DNA of 64,000 nucleotides from Piliocolobus tephrosceles. Lineage: Eukaryota > Chordata > Mammalia > Primates > Cercopithecidae. Below are positions 58,513-64,000 of this stretch, piece by piece (position 1 is the stretch's first letter; each line of letters starts with the position of its first letter). A program made the position numbers and the translations under genes. The stretch is taken from positions 107,816,041 to 107,880,040 of the forward strand of contig NC_045441.1 in assembly GCF_002776525.5 (NCBI RefSeq), read 5' to 3'. The notes under the pieces were generated by a model that had not been told where the DNA came from, made no database searches, and saw nothing but the letters and a program-made list of their open reading frames with translations.

Positions 58513-59314
58513 CGACATTTCTCAAAAGAAGACATATGGCCAACAAGCATATAAAAAATGCTCAGCATCACTAACCATTAGAGAAATGCAAATCAAAACT
58601 GCAATCCCACACCATTCAGAATGGCTACTATTAAAAAGTTAAAAAATAACAGATGCTGGCTTGCAGAGAAAAGGGAACACTTAGACACTGCTGGTGGGAA
58701 TGTAAATTAGTTCAGCCACTGTGGAAAGCAGTTTGGAGATTTCTTAAAGAACTGAACACAGAACTATTATTTGACCCAGAAATCCCATTACTGGGTATAC
58801 AACCCCCAAAATATAAGTCATTCTATTATAAAAACACACACATGTGTTTGTTCGTTGCAGCATCTTCACAATAGCAAACACAGGGAGCCAATCTAAATGC
58901 CATCAACAGTGGGCGGGATAAAGAAAATGTGGTACACATATATCACAGAATACTATGCAGTCATTTAAAAGAACAAAATCATGTCTTTGAAGCAACATGG
59001 ATAAAGCTGGGGGCCATTGTCCTAAGTGAATTAATGCAGGAACATCAATCCAAATATGGCATTTTCTCACTCATAAGCGGGAGCTAAACATTGATTATAC
59101 ATGGACGCAAAGACAGAAACAATAGACACAGTGTCCCACTTGAGAGTGGAAGTTGGGAGGAGGGGGAAGGTCAAAAAATACCTATCAGGTACTATGCTTC
59201 TTACCTGGGTGATGAAAAAATCTGTACACCAAACCCCCGTGATTCATAATTTACCCATGTAACAAACCTACATGTGTACCCCTGAACTTAGAATAAAAGT
59301 TGGAAAGAAAAATA
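58513..59314 (+). mobile_element. 5'-truncated L1P LINE, the only plus-strand L1
   Basis: Starts at 'gacatttctcaaaagaagac' and runs through the ORF2 C-terminus (plus-strand frame 58653-58874, with 'HCWWECKLVQPLWKAVWRFL') and the 3' UTR ('catgtaacaaacctacatgt') to a short A-rich end. It is inserted within an older L1M. The words 'acagttc' and 'tcagttc' flank it, suggesting a short target-site duplication. ORF2 is broken. Confidence 0.93.
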
Positions 59315-59465
59315 ATTATTCAGTTCATTGGTTTTTAATATGTTCTGAGTTTCTCAACCATTGCCATCATCTAATTTGAGAACATTTTATTACCCCAAAA
59401 AGGAACCCAGTACCTCCCTATTTGCTAAGTATTCTGAGGAAGTAGGTAACATGTAAGGCTTACAT
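59315..59465 (-). mobile_element. L1M 3' UTR, right part
   Basis: 'cagttcattggtttttaata', 'atcatctaatttgagaacat' and 'accccaaaaaggaacccagt' continue the L1M 3' UTR started at 58420. Confidence 0.6.
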
Positions 59466-59619
59466 TTTATGCATAAATTCTACTTTTATAAATGTACATA
59501 CTTTATAAAATGAGCATTGTCTTTCTAGTTGGTAACATGAATTTGGTAGAAATATGATTATACCAATATCTGAAAAATTTTTTACCTTTGGTATCTTCAC
59601 ATCTATTACAAATTATGAC

Positions 59620-59979
59620 TGATATGGTTTGGCTCTGTGTCCTTACCAAAATCTCCTCTTTAATTGTAATTTCCACTTGCTGGGGGAGTGGTCTGATTGA
59701 AGGTGATTGACTCATGGGGGCAGACTTCCTCCTTGCTGTTATTCTGATAGAGTTCTTGTGATATCTAGTTGTTTGATAAAGACATGCTGCTTCCTAGTTC
59801 TCCGTCTCTCTCTCCCACACTATGTAATACGTGCCTTGCTTCCCCTTCACCTTCTGCCATGATTGTAGGTTTCCTGAGACCTTCCTAACCATGCAGAACT
59901 GTGAGTCAATTAAACCGCTTTTCTTTATAAATTACCCAGTCTTAGGTAGTACTTTATATTGTAAAAATGCACTAATACA
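59620..59979 (+). mobile_element. MaLR LTR (MST/THE1 class)
   Basis: 'tgatatggtttggctctgtg', 'gattgactcatgggggcaga', 'gccatgattgtaggtttcct' and 'gtgagtcaattaaaccgc' to 'cactaatac'. The full plus-strand LTR order is present. Confidence 0.85.
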
Positions 59980-60416
59980 AAGACCAAAATTAATCTGGCT
60001 GACACAGATTAGAGAGCTATCATGTGAAAGATGAGACTGTGATATTTAAGCATTTGCCTATTTGGATACGTTTAGATTAGTATTAAACATAAACTGAAAC
60101 CACATTCAAGAAGAAATTCAGATAAGAGGATGGATGGCCTGTTCAGGTTTTTGTTTTCTCTTAGAAAGATTGCCCCAAACAGAGTTGTGAAGTAAGAGAA
60201 AGTTTATCTTGGAATTCCTCTTTTAAGCCTTACTAGTTAGGATATGGCTACAGTAACAAATGCATCCAGAAATCCAGTGACTGACACATACAGTCAAGAG
60301 AGGAGTAGGCAGTCCAAAGAGGTCACGTGACTCTATTCAGACAATCACCCAGGACAAATGTCTTCCATTGCAGTACTCTGCCACCACCTTAGGGGACATC
60401 CTTGAAGCTGGCGGTC
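59980..60416. other. No gene recognised
   Basis: Unassigned spacer between two MaLR-class LTRs. The two LTRs are different subfamilies, so it is unlikely to be a provirus interior. Confidence 0.4.
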
Positions 60417-60793
60417 ACTGTATCCCTTCCCCCATTCATATACTGAAGCCCTAACCCCAAATGCAAATGTATTTGGAGACAGGGCCTACAAGGAAGTCGT
60501 AAAGTTTCAATGAGGTCATGAGGGTGAGGCCTTAATCCTATAGGACTGGTGGCCTTATAAGAAGAGGAAGAGACACAGAGCTCTCTCTTCTCTGTATGTG
60601 TAGAGAAGAGGGCATGTGAAGACAGCAAAACCAGCAAACCAGTAGGAGAGGTCCCAGAAGAAACAAAATGTGATGGCACCTTGATTTTGGATTTCTAGCC
60701 TCTAGAAATGTGAGAAAATACACTCCTGTTGTTTTGTTGTTTAAGCTACCCAATCTGTGGCATTTTATTATGGCAGTCCTTGCAGACTAATAC
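60417..60793 (+). mobile_element. MLT1-class LTR
   Basis: 'tactgaagccctaaccccaa', 'gcaaatgtatttggagacag', 'ggccttaatcctataggact', 'ttgttgtttaagctacccaa' and 'ttattatggcagtccttgca' give the complete MLT1 plus-strand order. Confidence 0.8.
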
Positions 60794-62570
60794 ATCAGAT
60801 TGCCAGTACTGGGCCCTTGTTTTTGCACACAAGAAGGAGAAAGATGTGCTGGAGGATAAGCAGCTTGCTTTAAGGGGATGATTTAGAAGTTGCAAATATC
60901 ATCTCTGCCTACCTCACCTTGGCCAGAATTTGGACATATGGTCACACTTAACAACAAAGAAAGAAAATACAAAGCTAGAAAATATCTAGCAAGTTGAATT
61001 GTTTTTGCTAAAACTGTGTGTGTATGTGCACGTGCGCACACGTGCACGCACATGAGTAATGAAAGGACGAAAGGGGGAAATGAATACTGGGGACTTAGTA
61101 CTCTCCGAAACAAGCTCTCTTCCTCAGTTTTAGCATCTCCTTTCAAGTGCCTTTTGTTTACTCAATAGTTTCCCAATAAAGGACTGTAGATTTGGCCTGT
61201 TGACATTACCCTATTCTCTATATTTTTATAATTGATTCAAATCTTTAACGGTTTTTGCAATCCTGTTTTTTTTTTTTTTTTTTTTTCTTAGCTCTATGTT
61301 CTTAGAGAATGCTGATCTTACTAACTTATACTGGAATAACAATGGATGATAAGTTAGTGGCTAATGAGTAGCATTATCTTGGATTCTTATTATTTTTAAC
61401 TGCCCCTTTCCCCCTCCCATTTACTTTTTGAAGAAGTTTTTTTTTTTTTTTTTTTCCCACACATTTATATCTGTCTCTGCATTAAGAAAGACTCCATAAT
61501 ATCAACAGATTGTCTGGAGATAGCAAAGAATTGCAGAAACAAAGAGTTATAAGGAAACCCAACTATACTAATGCCTGTGTGGGATATCTCTTTAGTCAAG
61601 AAAGATGTATTGGCTATGCACTACACTATGCTATATCCCCCTATGATGGGGATACAAAGAGCCATGGAAAAGATGGAATTGGCCCCTATCTTCATGGTGC
61701 CTAGAGGTTAGTGAGTCAATAATAATGGAATAGTTTTTGCCTCCGTTTGTAAGCAGAAAAATTAACTCCTATTTCTAGCAGGTTCTGCTGATGAGAAGGC
61801 AGGAAGAGAACTCAGAGCATTAAAATAAATGCATAGGCTTTCTCTGTCAGTGCCTACATTCCTCCCCATTGAAGGCTGCATTTTACGTACTGTCAGTGAC
61901 TGTACCAGGATCCAGTGGAACTGTGTGTGAACTGCTGATTCACTGGCAACACAGCTGTGATCTCAGACACCCTCAGACTGTGCTGGCTCCCTGCCCATCT
62001 GCCAATACTTTGTGATTCTTTTGTAGTCACTCAACTCCTAGTGGACAAGTGAAATCAACTAGCACAGAGCAGATGGGAAAGAGAAGGGGATTTTTCAAAC
62101 TGATAATCTTTAATTAAAAGCATAACACTCTCTAGGTTCATGTCTCAGGAACACATAGCACATAAAGTATTTTTATAATGAAAGTCAGCTGGTACTTTCT
62201 TTCTCTAATGGGTCTTCTTGGATAGAAGCCAAATGGATTAAAGTTGTACCAAATTTGATCATTACCAGGAGGTATTATCATTAAGCTTTAATATATACAA
62301 TTCAGCTTATGCATTTCTACCAAGAGAGCCAAAATTAATTTAATTTTATGAGGGTCAAGGGACAAGTTTAAGGAGTTTTGGGGGGGGGGGCCTAGGAATG
62401 GATTTGCTTCCCTGTCATCTTGTATGTTACCAGTGATGATGTACAAATTTCTGGGTCCAGTGGGATGAGGAGCAAGAGGGGATTCCATGGTGACGGAATT
62501 GGTGAGGGCAGAGAACAACTGAGCTGAGCACAATCTCGTGATAGCCAGTCTCTCTGACAACAGCATAGTC
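60794..62570. other. No gene recognised; Z-DNA-type tract and homopolymers
   Basis: Holds the alternating tract at 61015-61054, T-runs at about 61267-61286 and 61438-61455, and an 11-base G-run at 62380-62390. No repeat family or exon was recognised. Confidence 0.45.
61015..61054. repeat. 40-bp alternating purine-pyrimidine tract with inverted repeat
   Basis: Perfect alternation over 40 bases. Inside it, 'gtgcacgtg' (61026-61034) and 'cacgtgcac' (61039-61047) are exact reverse complements with a 4-nt spacer. Three CACGTG-type E-box-like cores or close variants are present. Confidence 0.93.
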
Positions 62571-62905
62571 CAGTGGTCACCAAACTTTCTGTAAATGGCC
62601 AGGCATTACTATCTGGCTATTTTTGGATTTGTGGACCATAAGGCTCCTTTTATAACTACTCAACTCTGATATTGTAACAAGAAAACAGCCATAGGCAAAA
62701 TGCAATTGAAAAGATGTGGATGGGTGCCAATAAAATTTATAGATAAGGGAATTTGAATTTTATGTAATTTTACTATGTCATGAAATATTAGTCTTCCCTT
62801 GATTTTTTTTCCCAACCATTTAGAAATGCAAAATCTATCCTTGCTTACAGGGTATAGGTAAACAGATGGGCAGGCCAGATTGCTTGCTCTTGGATTGGCG
62901 ACTTC
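62571..62905 (+). mobile_element. hAT-Charlie-type DNA transposon, longer variant
   Basis: 'cagtggtcaccaaactttct', 'actactcaactctgatattg' and 'gtgccaataaaatttataga' match the element at 12590-12804. The following 'catgaaatattagtcttccc ttgattt' and 'gatgggcaggccagatt' fit a longer internal variant of the same family. Confidence 0.6.
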
Positions 62906-63020
62906 TTTCATTCGACAGGGAGTTACTGAGTGATTTCTATGTGCCAAGCACTGTTCTCAGTATTGAGAGCTCAGCGGTGAACAAATGGTTAAAAAGTTCC
63001 TGCCCACATAGAGCTTCCAT
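62906..63020 (-). mobile_element. L2 LINE 3' end
   Basis: 'tttctatgtgccaagcactg ttctcagtattg', then 'cccacatagagcttccattc taga' is the characteristic reverse-complement L2 3' end. Confidence 0.65.
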
Positions 63021-63786
63021 TCTAGAATTGTCTGCTGTCATTGCTTATCACTCAAGAGTCATTATAATGATGACTCTTTGTAAATGGACAGGCCTGTTAC
63101 AAAATCTCATGTGCACATACCTGTTGAGCCCCAAGTTAATGAAGTTTCTGCAGTTTTCAATTGCAAGCATTCTGTTTGTATATACCCTTATTATAACGTT
63201 TCTCACATCACATCACATCTTCTCATTTATTCCTCATCCCTAGCACACTGGTTGGCACAGAAGAGGCATTTATGATAACTGCATAATATCTAATAATATG
63301 TAATGTTATTTAACTTAGTATTTAAGAATTATATAATATTTAATAATAATGGACTAATAATTGGATCTAAGATGCTGTTACCATTATTTATGTACTAAAG
63401 AAAAAATATTGCCAATGAACTCTGAGATGGCTATCACTGCATCTTACATTTCAGAGATGCTAAAGTATGAAAAAATAAATGTGAGACTTAGACTCTGTGA
63501 AATGTGGTAAATGTTTCCCGAATAAATAGCATTTCTATTCCCATTGATTCTGAAAATGTATAATGCTAATTTATAATGAGGCACAGGAAAAGTCAAAACC
63601 ACAAATAAGGGCTATGTGAGTAATGTCACATGCGAGTGTGCCTCACTGCCTCCCCATGATTCTGCTGCAGTTGTGTACTAGAGATGTTTGTTAAAAGGCC
63701 TTGCTTGATTTCTGGAAGGCTCCAGGGCTGCCTCTCTCACAGCCTTACCTCCTTCTTGCCAGTCTGGTGGTGAGTGATGCAGAAAC
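63021..63786. other. No gene recognised
   Basis: AT-rich to about 63600, then moderate GC. No family match. Confidence 0.4.
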
Positions 63787-63995
63787 ATTTTAATTAATGG
63801 CGAACTTCTCGAAGTTGAAGTGCAAACAATTACAGCTCAATTTTACTTTTGGCCTCATTTTCGTCATTTCCATTCTCTCCTCCCTCCCCATTAGATGACC
63901 GTGTTTCACAGTCTGTAAGCTGGCTAATGGCGCTGCTTGTGAAGGAGAGGACATCGTTTCTCCCACAATTAAAAGCAGCAAAGAGACAAAGACAG
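63787..63995. promoter_or_regulatory. Candidate conserved noncoding element
   Basis: This block differs from the surrounding DNA: balanced base composition, several retained CpGs ('ggcgaacttctcgaag', 'atggcgctgc', 'gacatcgttt'), no repeat match, and clustered homeodomain-type cores ('ttaattaatgg', 'acaattacag', 'cacaattaaaagc'). These traits are common in developmental enhancers. Conservation cannot be judged from one sequence, and the window ends here. Confidence 0.3.
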
Positions 63996-64000
63996 AATTC

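Noticed and set aside
59620..60793. Two plus-strand LTRs as a complete provirus
   Set aside because: The left is MST/THE1-type and the right MLT1-type; they are different subfamilies and the 440 bp between them has no retroviral signature.

Overview
The window is noncoding, AT-rich, repeat-dense primate nuclear DNA. I found no intact protein-coding gene, rRNA, tRNA or CRISPR array. The youngest Alu copies (10601-10905, the copy interrupted by the gap near 15845-16040, and 30046-30199) carry bases I associate with Old World monkey AluY subfamilies: 'ggcttgagccacc' where human AluY usually has 'ggcgtgagccacc', and 'ggccggatct' in the right monomer. This suggests a cercopithecid such as a macaque, baboon or vervet. 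A run of exactly 100 N at 15894-15993 is an assembly gap inside one of these Alus.

Layout. 1-11105 is a pile of old L1M LINE fragments, almost all on the minus strand, broken by two Alus, a tetranucleotide tract, a MaLR provirus remnant (6481-7500), a younger 5'-truncated L1P (7965-9245) and a young AluY with a 17-bp target-site duplication. 11106-19030 holds a hAT-type element, an MST-type LTR split by an Alu, a possible ERV LTR, single-copy DNA, the gap, three Alus and MLT1-like sequence. 20126-21720 is a three-level nest: a Tigger-type DNA transposon inside an MLT1 LTR inside an L2 LINE. 22215-31400 is L1M and L2 debris with several short duplicated blocks. 31400-39500 is largely single-copy. 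39566-45342 contains two 5'-truncated L1P insertions and an old L1M. 45800-49855 is MIR and L2. 49856-52796 is single-copy with exon-like motifs. 52797-64000 has three MaLR LTRs, one MLT1 LTR, L1 debris, a second hAT element and, at the right edge, a CpG-retaining block that looks like a conserved noncoding element.

The genes do not work together here because none is visible. Thirteen of the fourteen L1-derived blocks and 11 of 13 Alus lie on the minus strand. That bias would fit an intron of a gene transcribed on the plus strand, but this is inference.

The most interesting signals are short duplicated blocks. They are a perfect 223-bp direct repeat (23204-23426 and 24531-24753), a block from 52059-52164 copied into an LTR at about 53092-53262, and an unidentified ~230-bp segment that replaces the middle of an Alu at 29581-29811 and recurs at 56519-56745. 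I saw nothing that amounts to a new biological system.
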